Under the pieces are notes generated by a model that was not told the DNA's origin, searched no databases, and saw only the letters and a list, made by a program, of their open reading frames with translations. A program made the translations under genes and the position numbers. From Marixanthomonas sp963974425 (GTDB lineage Bacteria; Bacteroidota; Bacteroidia; Flavobacteriales; Flavobacteriaceae), in NCBI RefSeq assembly GCF_963974425.1, contig NZ_CAXBCK010000001.1, forward strand, positions 62,001 to 126,000: a stretch of 64,000 nucleotides of DNA, written 5' to 3'. Shown piece by piece: positions 43,149-52,522 of this stretch (position 1 is its first letter; every line of letters starts with the position of its first letter).

Positions 43149-45170
43149 ATGCAAAAAAAGTTTTTGGTATTCTATACCCTGTTATTATTATACCCTTTTA
43201 TAGGTAATGGGCAAGATATATCCTTTTATAAAAACAAAGCCCGTATTGCCACTGACACGCTTTCCAAACTAACTGCTATCGACTCTGTTCTCTCAAAAAG
43301 CTATGGTGTTGATAATGATGCGTTTGTTGAATACAGCAGCCATTATATTGAGTTGGCTAAAAAAATAGACAGTATATCGTTAGCCGCCAAAAAGGCCATG
43401 AATTTGCAGTTAATCCTTTCAGACTATAAAAATGAACCCCGACGAGCCATAGTTATAATCGATGGTGTCCTAGCACATAAGTATAAAATAAAAGACAGTT
43501 TTTTATTGGGTGGTCTCTATCTTAAAAGAGGAAAAGCAAACCTGAAACTTAACGTAAAAGAAGCTATAGATGACTATGCAAAAGCGATAGATAATTTTTC
43601 TACAAAAGACTCTATTTATATTGCAGATGCCTACTTGTTTAGTGGCCAAGCATATTCAAACATTGGAAAGTTTGTTGCCGCAAGTGATTATTATGAAAAA
43701 GCATATCGTTTTTACGAAAAGAGAAAAGAGTATGAATACATGTTACATGCTAGACAAGGTATTATTACCATGTTTAGCATGAATGGTTTTTATGATAAGG
43801 CTGAAAAAGAACGTAAAGATCTCATTGAAACCCTTAAAGGGTTGGAAAACAAAAAATACATAATAACCGAGTATTACAATCAAGCTATTGATTATCAAAA
43901 AACAGGGAATAAAGAGTTAGAGCTTACATATCTTTTAAAAGCAGATTCACTACTTACTATAACTGACAAAACGCAAGAAGACTATATTAACCGAATAGAT
44001 GTTAATGCTAAACTTGCCGAATATCATATAAGCAACCATCAATTATTTAAAGCAAAAGAATACATAGAAACACTAGATCAATGGATTGGTAAAGCTAAAC
44101 AAGATCGCTTAGCCAAAATAAGTTACAACGGTGCCAAGGCGAAGTACTATCACGCTATGGGCCTAGATAATGAAGCATTACAGTTTGCTAAAAAGCAATT
44201 GTTGCATGCAAAAGCAGTTGGCCATGAGGATGACATTATGTATTCCCACTTATTACTCTCTAATATTTATTCTGAAACGGGACAGTTTAAAAAAAGTCTT
44301 GAAAATAAAAATTCATATTTAAATTTACGAGATTCTTTATATAACAAAGGAACAGCACAATTTTTAGCCTATTACCAGACCTTGTACGAAACTGAAAAAA
44401 AAGAAAAAAAATTGGTTGAAAAAAACACCAACATCCAGTTATTGGAGAAAGACAATGAAAACTTCAAAAAAATTGTTTTTTTTTCTAGCTTAGCAGTCGT
44501 TCTCCTGTTTGGCCTAATATTATTATATCGTAACCAACGCTACCTTAAAAGCAATAAAGAGGTACAAGAAAAATTTAGCCAAAAACTTTTGGTATCACAA
44601 GAAATAGAGCGAAAACGTATCTCTAAAGACCTTCACGATGGACTTGGACAACGCTTATTACTTATTAAAAATAAGATTGTAGCCAATGGCGACAATGACA
44701 CTAAAAAAATGGTCGATGATGCCATTGATGAAGTTCGTTCCATATCAAGAGACCTTCATCCATTTCAGCTTCAAGAAATGGGGATAACCAAAGCAATAGA
44801 ATACACATTAACTCAAATAGACGAAAACACAACGCTTTTTATTTCTTCTGAAATAGATAATATTGACAATCTGTTTACCAAAGAACAAGAAGTTAATATA
44901 TACAGGATTGTACAAGAAGCGCTCAATAATATTTTAAAGCATGCCAAGGCCGAAGCCAGTAAAGTAACCGTAAAAAAACTTACCGGAAACATCATTATTT
45001 CAGTTAAGGACAATGGTGTAGGTTTCGATTTTACTGAAAAGTATCAAAACATAAAATCTTTAGGCTTAAAAACACTTCTAGAACGAACCCGATTTTTAAA
45101 TGGGCAAATGAAGGTGAAATCAATAAAAAATAATGGCACTATAATCATTTTTCAATTTCCGGTCTCATGA
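43149..45170 (+). CDS. TPR-containing sensor histidine kinase (HisKA_3/NarX type)
   Basis: A 673-residue membrane kinase. A signal peptide (MQKKFLVFYTLLLLYPFIGNG) is followed by periplasmic TPR-like helical repeats (about 100-400, e.g. AYLFSGQAYSNIGKFVAASDYYEKAYRFYEKR). A membrane segment lies at about 441-462 (VFFSSLAVVLLFGLILLYR), then a short coiled coil. The HisKA_3 dimerisation domain carries phosphorylatable His496 (RISKDLHDGLGQRL), and the HATPase domain has the N box (VQEALNNILKHA) and G box (VKDNGVGFDF). The ATG at 43149 is preferred to a TTG nine bases earlier. The stop overlaps the response regulator by 4 bases. The stimulus is unknown. Confidence 0.9.
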   Translation: MQKKFLVFYTLLLLYPFIGNGQDISFYKNKARIATDTLSKLTAIDSVLSKSYGVDNDAFVEYSSHYIELAKKIDSISLAAKKAMNLQLILSDYKNEPRRAIVIIDGVLAHKYKIKDSFLLGGLYLKRGKANLKLNVKEAIDDYAKAIDNFSTKDSIYIADAYLFSGQAYSNIGKFVAASDYYEKAYRFYEKRKEYEYMLHARQGIITMFSMNGFYDKAEKERKDLIETLKGLENKKYIITEYYNQAIDYQKTGNKELELTYLLKADSLLTITDKTQEDYINRIDVNAKLAEYHISNHQLFKAKEYIETLDQWIGKAKQDRLAKISYNGAKAKYYHAMGLDNEALQFAKKQLLHAKAVGHEDDIMYSHLLLSNIYSETGQFKKSLENKNSYLNLRDSLYNKGTAQFLAYYQTLYETEKKEKKLVEKNTNIQLLEKDNENFKKIVFFSSLAVVLLFGLILLYRNQRYLKSNKEVQEKFSQKLLVSQEIERKRISKDLHDGLGQRLLLIKNKIVANGDNDTKKMVDDAIDEVRSISRDLHPFQLQEMGITKAIEYTLTQIDENTTLFISSEIDNIDNLFTKEQEVNIYRIVQEALNNILKHAKAEASKVTVKKLTGNIIISVKDNGVGFDFTEKYQNIKSLGLKTLLERTRFLNGQMKVKSIKNNGTIIIFQFPVS

Positions 45171-45799
45171 ACACACAAACAATCATAACAGCAGATGATC
45201 ATCCCCTTTTATTGAAAGGATTAAATGATTTTTTATTAGAAAAAAAATACAATATCATTGCGAGCGCACATAACGGAAGAGATGCATACAACATTATTGC
45301 CAAAGAAAAACCTAGCATTGCTATTTTAGACATACAAATGCCTTTTATGTCTGGAATTGAAATTGCTAGAAAATGCAAAGAGAATTTAATCGCTACCAAA
45401 ATCGTACTCATAACATTACATAAAGAAAAAGAGCTTTACCTTAAAGCTCAAGAATTGAATATATTTGGTTATGTTTTAAAGGAATTTGCTTTAGAAGAAA
45501 TTGAAAACTGTATTAATACCGTTACAAGGGGCGATAAGTATTTTAGCCCAAAAATAAAGGAATTACTCGATGAAATTCTTTTTTCTGATAGTGCCTTAAA
45601 TGCATTGACTCCTTCTGAAAAAAAGATTTTAAAATTAATTGCAAAAGATAAAACCAATAAAGAAATAGCCTCCCTTCTTTTTATTTCCCATCGAACTGTT
45701 GAAAAACACAGAAGCAATATAATATCCAAATTAGATTTAGAGCCAAAAACAAACAGCTTACTTATTTGGGCCAAAGAAAATCATGACAAAATGCTATAA
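45167..45799 (+). CDS. NarL/FixJ-family response regulator
   Basis: A 210-residue protein with an N-terminal receiver domain (ITADDHPLLLKG; phospho-acceptor Asp55 in AILDIQMPFMSG; Lys near 106 in YVLKEF). A C-terminal LuxR-type helix-turn-helix follows (LTPSEKKILKLIAKDKTNKEIASLLFISHRTVEKHRSNI, about 145-183). It is translationally coupled to the TPR histidine kinase (ATGA overlap) and is surely its partner. Target genes are unknown; the small membrane peptide at 45884 directly downstream is a candidate. Confidence 0.93.
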   Translation: MNTQTIITADDHPLLLKGLNDFLLEKKYNIIASAHNGRDAYNIIAKEKPSIAILDIQMPFMSGIEIARKCKENLIATKIVLITLHKEKELYLKAQELNIFGYVLKEFALEEIENCINTVTRGDKYFSPKIKELLDEILFSDSALNALTPSEKKILKLIAKDKTNKEIASLLFISHRTVEKHRSNIISKLDLEPKTNSLLIWAKENHDKML

Positions 45800-45883
45800 A
45801 AGCATCATTTTTAGGATAATTACGTGTATACACGTATTTTATAACTGTATTTATTTTCTGACATTTACTTACTGAATATTGAC

Positions 45884-46003
45884 ATGGTGTTTAAAGATGA
45901 TGACAAGAAAAATGAAAAGAATAAGAAAAGGGTTTTTACCCTTTTAGTTGTCATTGTAATTTCTATTGTATTATTGAATATTGTTAATTATTTTGTTTCT
46001 TAA
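45884..46003 (+). CDS. Small single-pass membrane protein, 39 residues
   Basis: A short open frame, ATG to TAA. It encodes a charged N-terminus (MVFKDDDKKNEKNKKR) followed by one strongly hydrophobic helix (VFTLLVVIVISIVLLNIVNYF). The amphipathic layout, positive residues just before the helix, and a terminator 35 bases after the stop support a real gene. It lies 84 bases after the response regulator. I recognise no family. Its orientation would be N-in by the positive-inside rule. A chance frame is the alternative. Confidence 0.5.
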   Translation: MVFKDDDKKNEKNKKRVFTLLVVIVISIVLLNIVNYFVS

Positions 46004-46034
46004 TTTTTATGTTAATATTTCAACTAACTAATTA

Positions 46035-46066
46035 AAAAAACACCCAGCCAACGCTGGGTGTTTTTT
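46035..46066. terminator. Bidirectional terminator between the small membrane gene and sucB
   Basis: CACCCAGC (46041-46048) pairs with GCTGGGTG (46053-46060) around a CAAC loop. It is extended by six A-T pairs and flanked by A- and T-runs, so it works for both convergent units. Confidence 0.9.
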
Positions 46067-46087
46067 ATATCTAGTAATTGTTATTAT

Positions 46088-47338
46088 TTAAAGCTCTAAA
46101 GCTTTTTTAACATCATTGTTCATCAACAACTCTTCAGGACTTTCTAAAGCTTCCTTAATAGCAACCAAAAACCCAACAGATTCTTTTCCGTCGATTATTC
46201 TATGATCATACGATAATGCAACGTACATAATTGGTGCAATAGCTATAGCTCCATCTCTTGCAATTGGACGTTCTACAATATTATGCATCCCTAAAATAGC
46301 TGATTGCGGAGGATTAATAATCGGTGTTGAAAGCATACTTCCAAAAACACCTCCATTTGAGATGGTAAAAGTACCTCCCGTCATCTCATCCACCGTAATT
46401 TTTCCATCACGGGCTCTAAGTGCCAATCGTTTTACTTCATCTTCAACACCTCTAAAACTTAAATTTTCTGCATTTCTAATAACTGGAACCATCAATCCTT
46501 TAGGACCAGAAACTGCTATAGAAATATCTTTGTTATCATACTTTATTTGATAGTCGCCATCAATCATAGAGTTAACATCTGGGTACATATCCAAGGCTCT
46601 TACCACTGCCAAGGTGAAGAATGACATAAAGCCAAGACTTACACCATGCTTTTCCTTAAAGTCTTCTTTATACTTTTTACGCAACTCAAAAATAGGACTC
46701 ATATCAACCTCGTTAAAGGTGGTAAGCATAGCCGTTTCATTTTTTGCTGAAACTAAGCGTTCTGCAACTTTACGTCTAAGCATTGAAAGCTTTTTACGCT
46801 CAGTGCCTCTGCTGCCAGTTCCAGGAGATCCCATTGATGGATTCGCTTTAACTGCATCATCTTTTGTTATACGTCCATCGCGTCCAGAGCCCTTAACATT
46901 TTTGGCATCCACTCCTTTTTCATCCATGATCTTCTTAGCAGAAGGAGATGGTGTTCCAGTAGCATATGTTTTTTTATCCTGCTCTTGCGATTGTGTAGAA
47001 GGCTTAGAAGGTTTTTCTGTTTTTGCCTCAGGTTTATCATTGTCTTTATCTTCTGATTTTTTATCATCATCAGAATCATCATCTGAGCCACCTGGCTTTT
47101 CTGCTTCAGTATCGATTAAACAAACTACCTCTCCTACAGCTACAGCATCGCCCTCTTCAGCTTTACGGGTAATAACACCGCTTGCTTCAGCAGGTAATTC
47201 TAAGGTTGCTTTATCACTGTCAATTTCTGCAATGGCTTGATCTTTTTCTACATAGTCGCCATCCTCAACTAACCATTGTGCTATTTCTACTTCGGTTATG
47301 GATTCTCCCGGTGAGGGAACTTTCATTTCTAATGCCAT
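46088..47338 (-). CDS. sucB: 2-Oxoglutarate dehydrogenase E2, dihydrolipoamide succinyltransferase
   Basis: A 416-residue E2 core protein of the TCA cycle complex. The lipoyl domain (1-78) has the modified Lys43 in EIDSDKATLELPA. A ~50-residue acidic/lysine linker follows. The E1/E3-binding domain is at about 130-167 (PSPSAKKIMDEKGVDAKNVKGSGRDGRITKDD). The catalytic domain has the active site YDHRIIDGKES near 374-384. The length and domain order are those of E. coli SucB. It is 40 bases downstream of sucA and closed by a bidirectional terminator. Confidence 0.96.
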   Translation of the reverse strand: MALEMKVPSPGESITEVEIAQWLVEDGDYVEKDQAIAEIDSDKATLELPAEASGVITRKAEEGDAVAVGEVVCLIDTEAEKPGGSDDDSDDDKKSEDKDNDKPEAKTEKPSKPSTQSQEQDKKTYATGTPSPSAKKIMDEKGVDAKNVKGSGRDGRITKDDAVKANPSMGSPGTGSRGTERKKLSMLRRKVAERLVSAKNETAMLTTFNEVDMSPIFELRKKYKEDFKEKHGVSLGFMSFFTLAVVRALDMYPDVNSMIDGDYQIKYDNKDISIAVSGPKGLMVPVIRNAENLSFRGVEDEVKRLALRARDGKITVDEMTGGTFTISNGGVFGSMLSTPIINPPQSAILGMHNIVERPIARDGAIAIAPIMYVALSYDHRIIDGKESVGFLVAIKEALESPEELLMNNDVKKALEL

Positions 47339-47378
47339 AGTAATTTAATTTACCTGTTACGGATATTATATAATAGTA

Positions 47379-50126
47379 TTATTTTTCGTTAGTATCAAAA
47401 ACGCTCTCAATTACTTTTTGGTGACGTTGTTTAGAACGCACACTGCTTCCTGAAGCAGGGGCAGCATACATTTTTCGACTACACACTCTAAAGTTACGTG
47501 CTTCCTCAAAATGCATTAATATATGTGAGTAAGCACCCATATTTTTAGGCTCTTCTTGTGCCCAAACTACATCTTTAGCGTTTTTATATTTTTTCATTAA
47601 CTTCTTCATCTGATCAGTTGGTAATGGGAACAATTGCTCTACTCTAACCAACGCAACGTCATCACGCTTCTCTTCTTCTTTTACTTCTAAAAGATCGTAA
47701 TAAAATTTACCAGTTACAAATACTAGTGTTTTTACTTTTGAAGCTTTTGCATCTGCATCGTCAATAACCATTTGGAAAGTTCCATTTGCTAATTCTTCTT
47801 TAGTCGAAACTACTTTTGAATGACGTAACAAGCTTTTTGGCGTAAACACAATTAATGGTTTACGGTAATCAACTTTTATTTGTCTTCTAAGTAAATGGTA
47901 AAAGTTTGCCGGCGTGGTACAATCTGCCACAAACATGTTATCTTTTGCACATAATTGAAGGTAGCGTTCCATTCTTGCTGAAGAGTGTTCTGCTCCTTGC
48001 CCTTCGTACCCGTGTGGCAATAATAGCACCAATCCGTTTTGCAACTTCCATTTATCCTCTGCTGCTGAGATATATTGATCAATCATTATTTGGGCTCCGT
48101 TACTGAAGTCACCAAATTGTGCCTCCCAAATACACAAAGTAATAGGGCTTGCCATTGCATAACCATAATCGAACCCAACTACCGCATATTCCGAAAGTAA
48201 TGAATTGTAAATATAGAAATGAGCCTGTTCTTCACTCAACTCGTTTAACAATACAACTTCTTCTTCGTTTTCCTCAGCTTTAATTACAGCATGTCTATGT
48301 GAAAAAGTACCTCTTTCTACATCTTGTCCAGTTATACGAACATCATGTCCTTCTGCTAATAACGTACCGTAAGCTAACAACTCACCCATAGCCCAATCTA
48401 GCTTGTTGTCTTCAAAGTACATTTTATTTCTTGCCTTGATCAGCTTAGTTACTTTACGAAGGAATTTTTTATCTTCCGGAAGTTTCGTGATTACTTCGGC
48501 AATTTCTGTCATTTTATCAAGATCGAACGTAGTATCTACGTCTTCCATCATCTTGTCCTCTTCGGCATAAGTAAAACCTTCCCATTCTTCTTGCATAATC
48601 GCGCTGATTTCCGTTTTCTCTTCTTTACGGGAATCTTCAAGGTTTTCCTCTAATTTATTTTTGTATTCTTTTTCTAATTTTTTAGTGTACTCTTTATCTA
48701 TTACACCTTCCTTAATTAACTTTTCAGAATAAAGGTCACGAGGATTTTCGTGTTTTGATATTGCTTTATATAATTGTGGTTGTGTAAACTTAGGCTCATC
48801 TCCTTCGTTATGGCCATATTTTCTATATCCTAATAAATCTATAAAAACATCATGCTTAAAGTGCATTCTGAATTCTAACGCAAAGAGCATCGCGTGCACT
48901 ACAGCTTCTACATCATCTGCATTTACGTGAAGCACTGGCGAAAGCGTTACTTTAGCTACATCGGTACAATAGGTTGAAGAACGACCCGCTAAATAGTTAG
49001 TAGTAAAACCAACTTGGTTATTTACTACAATATGTATGGTTCCTTGTGTTTTGTAACCATCTAATTGCGCCATTTGTACAATTTCGTACACAATACCTTG
49101 TCCTGCAATTGCTGCATCACCGTGAACGACGATAGGCAATACTTTTTCAGGATGTTCTAGATGGTGATCATCTTGTTTTGCTCGCGCAATACCCTGTACT
49201 ACAGCTCCAACCGTTTCAAGATGCGAAGGGTTTGGTGCTATATTAAGGTTAATTTCTTTTCCACTATCGGTTTTCCGCTTTGAGGTCCAACCTAAGTGAT
49301 ATTTTACATCACCATCAAAAATAACTTGTTCGTAGTCTTTTCCGTCAAACTCACTAAAAATGTCTTTAGCGCTTTTACCAAAGATATTGGTTAAGGTACT
49401 TAATCGGCCTCGGTGAGCCATTCCCATAACGAACTCTTCAACACCTTTTTCGGCAGCACTTTCAATTAAAGCATCCAAACCAGGGATTAAACTTTCTCCA
49501 CCTTCCAATGAAAACCGTTTTTGACCAACATATTTAGTATGCAAAAAGCTTTCAAAAGCGACGGCTTCATTTAGTTTTTTAAGAATATGTTTCTTTTTTT
49601 CTGCTGAAAATTTTGGCTGATTTTCATTTATGTTCAGCTTATCTTGAATCCATTGGATTTCTTCAGGCTTCCGAATATACATATATTCAATCCCAATAGA
49701 ATCGCAATAGATTTTATTTAGGTGTTTTAAAATTTCTTCAAGCGTTGATTCACCAATACCAAGTATCTCTCCTGCTTTAAAAGAAGTTTGCAAATCGTCT
49801 TTTGACAATCCAAAATTCTCAATATCAAGTTTAGGGGTGTATTTTCTTCTCTCACGTACAGGGTTTGTTTTTGTAAACAAATGGCCTCGAGAACGATATG
49901 CATCGATCAACTTAATTACCTGAAATTCTTTGAAATAGCCTTCAGGTATATCTCCATTTTTCTCAATACCGAGTGCTTCTAGTGAATCGTTTTCAATTCC
50001 AAAGTCAAAACCTTGGAAGAAAGCTCGCCAACTAGGCTCAACACTATCTGGATATTGTAAGTATTTGTCGTAAAGTTCTGCGATGTACGAAGGGTGTACC
50101 GCATTTAGAAAAGAATATCTATCCAT
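47379..50126 (-). CDS. sucA: 2-Oxoglutarate dehydrogenase E1 component
   Basis: A 915-residue thiamine-diphosphate enzyme that decarboxylates 2-oxoglutarate and succinylates the E2 lipoyl group. The N-terminal SucA segment is FLNAVHPSYIAELYDKYLQYPDSVEPSWRAFFQGF. HRGRLSTLTNIFGKS and the thiamine-binding GDAAIAGQGIVYEIVQMAQL (about 336) are intact. The C-terminal half has SEQGAEH-like HGYEGQGAEHSSARMERYLQLCA. The length equals that of typical SucA. It is the first gene of sucA-sucB. The divergent barrel protein starts 113 bases away. Confidence 0.96.
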   Translation of the reverse strand: MDRYSFLNAVHPSYIAELYDKYLQYPDSVEPSWRAFFQGFDFGIENDSLEALGIEKNGDIPEGYFKEFQVIKLIDAYRSRGHLFTKTNPVRERRKYTPKLDIENFGLSKDDLQTSFKAGEILGIGESTLEEILKHLNKIYCDSIGIEYMYIRKPEEIQWIQDKLNINENQPKFSAEKKKHILKKLNEAVAFESFLHTKYVGQKRFSLEGGESLIPGLDALIESAAEKGVEEFVMGMAHRGRLSTLTNIFGKSAKDIFSEFDGKDYEQVIFDGDVKYHLGWTSKRKTDSGKEINLNIAPNPSHLETVGAVVQGIARAKQDDHHLEHPEKVLPIVVHGDAAIAGQGIVYEIVQMAQLDGYKTQGTIHIVVNNQVGFTTNYLAGRSSTYCTDVAKVTLSPVLHVNADDVEAVVHAMLFALEFRMHFKHDVFIDLLGYRKYGHNEGDEPKFTQPQLYKAISKHENPRDLYSEKLIKEGVIDKEYTKKLEKEYKNKLEENLEDSRKEEKTEISAIMQEEWEGFTYAEEDKMMEDVDTTFDLDKMTEIAEVITKLPEDKKFLRKVTKLIKARNKMYFEDNKLDWAMGELLAYGTLLAEGHDVRITGQDVERGTFSHRHAVIKAEENEEEVVLLNELSEEQAHFYIYNSLLSEYAVVGFDYGYAMASPITLCIWEAQFGDFSNGAQIMIDQYISAAEDKWKLQNGLVLLLPHGYEGQGAEHSSARMERYLQLCAKDNMFVADCTTPANFYHLLRRQIKVDYRKPLIVFTPKSLLRHSKVVSTKEELANGTFQMVIDDADAKASKVKTLVFVTGKFYYDLLEVKEEEKRDDVALVRVEQLFPLPTDQMKKLMKKYKNAKDVVWAQEEPKNMGAYSHILMHFEEARNFRVCSRKMYAAPASGSSVRSKQRHQKVIESVFDTNEK

Positions 50127-50239
50127 AATTGGAATACAAGGGTTTCATGTTATAAAACAGTACAAAAATACAACATTTACAATAAATAGGCGATTGTAAT
50201 ACGTATATTTATGGTCCTCTAACTCTTAAATATTTCCTA

Positions 50240-50767
50240 ATGAAAAAACTGTATTTTACCGTATTAACGATTTCATTTATGTTTTTTTCGAATGTAAGTT
50301 TTGGGCAAATTGGTGTACAAGCACAACCTGAAAACAATTTTTGGGACCACGTTCGCTTTGGTGGCGGGTTGGGGATAAATGTTGGTAATGGTTATTTTAG
50401 CGGTACGATTTCGCCCAGCGCGATTTATGATTTTAACCGCTATTTCAGCGCTGGTCCTGCGCTACAGTTTAGTTATCAATCGGGCGATAATTTCAACACC
50501 GTATTATATGGCGCGAGTTTAATTACGCTCTTTAATCCTATTCCTGAAATTCAATTATCTGCTGAAGTAGAACAGCTTCGGGTAAACCAAACTATTGAAT
50601 TGGAAGGTGGTGATTTTGAAGATAACTTCTGGAATACAGCCCTCTTTGCAGGTGCTGGATATAGAAATGGAAACGTAACAATAGGTGTGCGATACAATGT
50701 TTTATACAAGGACAATGAGGACATTTACACCTCTCCTTGGCTGCCCTTTGTACGGTTTTATTTTTAA
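50240..50767 (+). CDS. Small outer-membrane beta-barrel-like protein, function unknown
   Basis: A 175-residue protein with a signal peptide (MKKLYFTVLTISFMFFSNVSFGQ). Alternating strands rich in Gly and aromatic residues (VRFGGGLGINVGNGYFSGTISPSAIYDFNRYFSAGPALQFSYQ) and an aromatic C-terminus (PFVRFYF) are typical of a small barrel. Relatives in flavobacteria are, as far as I remember, often labelled 'alpha-ketoglutarate decarboxylase', probably only because they lie next to sucA. Nothing in the sequence supports an enzyme. It diverges from sucA and converges on the polyprenyl synthase with a 4-base gap. Confidence 0.72.
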   Translation: MKKLYFTVLTISFMFFSNVSFGQIGVQAQPENNFWDHVRFGGGLGINVGNGYFSGTISPSAIYDFNRYFSAGPALQFSYQSGDNFNTVLYGASLITLFNPIPEIQLSAEVEQLRVNQTIELEGGDFEDNFWNTALFAGAGYRNGNVTIGVRYNVLYKDNEDIYTSPWLPFVRFYF

Positions 50768-50771
50768 ATTT

Positions 50772-51746
50772 CTAAAACGTCCGTTTCATTAACCATTCGC
50801 CAAATTCTCGAAGCTCGGTTTTCTTTTCTTCTGAAATTTTAATCTGCTCCAACAACTCATTTGCTTTATTGGTATATTTTGAAATTTCTGCTTGAGTAGC
50901 TTCCGCTGCACCGGAGTTTTTAAATATACGCGTTACGGTTTCAATCTTACCGGAAGGCTCCCGCGGGTTTATGGTATATAAATGCTCTAACTCTTCAGCT
51001 TGTGTCGTCTCACTTTTATTAAGGGCTGTTAAGTATAAAAACGTTTTTTTATTTTCAATAATATCACCTCCCACCTGCTTTCCAAAAGATTCAGGGTTTC
51101 CAAAAACATCTAAATAATCATCTTGCAACTGAAACGCTATCCCTAAGTTTCTTCCAAACTTATATATGTTTTCTTTACAATCTTCAGAAGCACCCGCAAC
51201 AATTGCTCCCATTTTCATAGCCGCTCCTAATAAAACAGCTGTTTTATAGTCTATCATTTTAATATACTCATCGATCGTTACATCGTCGCGGTCTTCAAAA
51301 TCGACATCATATTGTTGCCCTTCACAAACTTCAATAGCCGTTTTACTGAATAGTTTTGCTAACTCTCTAAAAAGTTCGGGTTCGTATTCTTCAAATAATT
51401 GATAGGCGAGAATCAACATAGCATCGCCAGACAAAATACCGGTATTTAAGTCCCATTTTTCATGAACAGTCTCTTTCCCTCGGCGCAAAGGAGCTTTATC
51501 CATAATATCGTCATGGATTAATGAAAAGTTATGAAACAACTCAATAGCCAAGGCTGCAGGCATCGCTTTTTCAAAGTCAGTACCAAAAAAATCGCAAGTT
51601 AATAAAGTAAGAATTGGACGTAAACGCTTACCTCCAATATTAACAATATATTGAATAGGCTCATATAACTGCTCAGGCTCTTTTGTTTGCACTGTTTTTT
51701 TCAATTCATCGGCGAGCGCGACGTTATATTTTTTGAGTAATTCCAT
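50772..51746 (-). CDS. Trans-polyprenyl diphosphate synthase
   Basis: A 324-residue class I isoprenyl synthase condensing isopentenyl diphosphate onto an allylic primer. The first Asp-rich motif is HDDIMDKAPLRRG (79-83 is DDIMD) and the second is LQDDYLDVFGNPESFGKQVGGD (about 206-227). The IGGKRLRP substrate loop (38-45) is present. The residues before the first motif, FHNFSLIH, with aromatic bulk, set chain length, which I cannot predict. It may make the side chain of menaquinone or the carotenoid/undecaprenyl precursors. It is monocistronic in appearance. Confidence 0.88.
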   Translation of the reverse strand: MELLKKYNVALADELKKTVQTKEPEQLYEPIQYIVNIGGKRLRPILTLLTCDFFGTDFEKAMPAALAIELFHNFSLIHDDIMDKAPLRRGKETVHEKWDLNTGILSGDAMLILAYQLFEEYEPELFRELAKLFSKTAIEVCEGQQYDVDFEDRDDVTIDEYIKMIDYKTAVLLGAAMKMGAIVAGASEDCKENIYKFGRNLGIAFQLQDDYLDVFGNPESFGKQVGGDIIENKKTFLYLTALNKSETTQAEELEHLYTINPREPSGKIETVTRIFKNSGAAEATQAEISKYTNKANELLEQIKISEEKKTELREFGEWLMKRTF

Positions 51747-51876
51747 GATGCTAAAAATTTGCCGCTAAAATACAAGTTGCCAAATAAACCGCTGTCTTAA
51801 ATTGTAAAAAAGTTGACATCTTCTTTTTTTTATTTAACTGATATGTTAAATAATAGTAAAACTTTGGAAACTTATT

Positions 51877-51907
51877 TTGTTCCTAGAGTTTCCTTTATAT
51901 ACCTTTG
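51877..51907 (+). promoter_or_regulatory. Promoter of the TetR-efflux operon
   Basis: TTG at 51877-51879 and TACCTTTG at 51900-51907 (exact TAnnTTTG) are separated by 20 bases. Because a possible GTG start at 51905 falls inside the -7 element, translation should begin at ATG 51917, giving a very short leader. Confidence 0.75.
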
Positions 51908-51916
51908 TGCCAAATT

Positions 51917-52522
51917 ATGAAAGAAAAAATTACTATAAAAGCAGCAGAAATGTTTCTCTCTCTTGGTTTTAAGAGTGTGACAATGGATGATATATCCAAT
52001 GAAATGGGTATTTCTAAAAAAACTATTTATACCCATTTTAAAAACAAGACAGAACTTGTTAAGGAATCTGTATTAAAAGTTTTTGAAGGTATTTCTTGCG
52101 GTATTGATAACATCCGCATAGAAGAGAAAGATCCGATTGAAGAGTTATATGAAATTAAAAAATTCGTAATGCTTCGATTAAAAGATGAAAAATCATCACC
52201 ACAATACCAACTTCAAAAGTACTATCCCGAGATATACACGATGATAAAGGCCAAAAAGTACAAGAATATGGCAGAATGTACGGTAGAGAACTTAAAACGT
52301 GGGGTTGAAAAAGGAGTTTACAGAAAAAATATCGATGTTGATTTTATTTCAAAGCTCTATTTTTTAGGGATAGACGGCATTAATGATGAGACTCTTTTTC
52401 CAGCTTCTCAATTTTCAAAAATCCAATTAATGGAAGATTATTTAGAATATCACTTACGCGGAATTGTAACTCCTAAAGGATTACAAACACTTAATAAATT
52501 TATTAACGAGAATTCAAATTAA
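51917..52522 (+). CDS. TetR/AcrR-family regulator of the efflux operon
   Basis: A 201-residue regulator with an N-terminal TetR helix-turn-helix: AAEMFLSLGFKSVTMDDISNEMGISKKTIYTHFKNKTELV (residues 9-48). The C-terminal ~150-residue ligand and dimer domain is not assigned to a ligand. The start at 51917 is chosen because the alternative GTG lies in the promoter. It is the first gene of a four-gene operon and overlaps the TolC gene by one base (TAATG), so it probably controls its own operon in response to the pump's substrates. Confidence 0.88.
   Translation: MKEKITIKAAEMFLSLGFKSVTMDDISNEMGISKKTIYTHFKNKTELVKESVLKVFEGISCGIDNIRIEEKDPIEELYEIKKFVMLRLKDEKSSPQYQLQKYYPEIYTMIKAKKYKNMAECTVENLKRGVEKGVYRKNIDVDFISKLYFLGIDGINDETLFPASQFSKIQLMEDYLEYHLRGIVTPKGLQTLNKFINENSN

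Noticed and set aside
46614..47240. 208-codon open frame on the plus strand
   Set aside because: It lies fully antisense to sucB, is Ser-rich from reversed Lys/Glu codons, and has no family resemblance.
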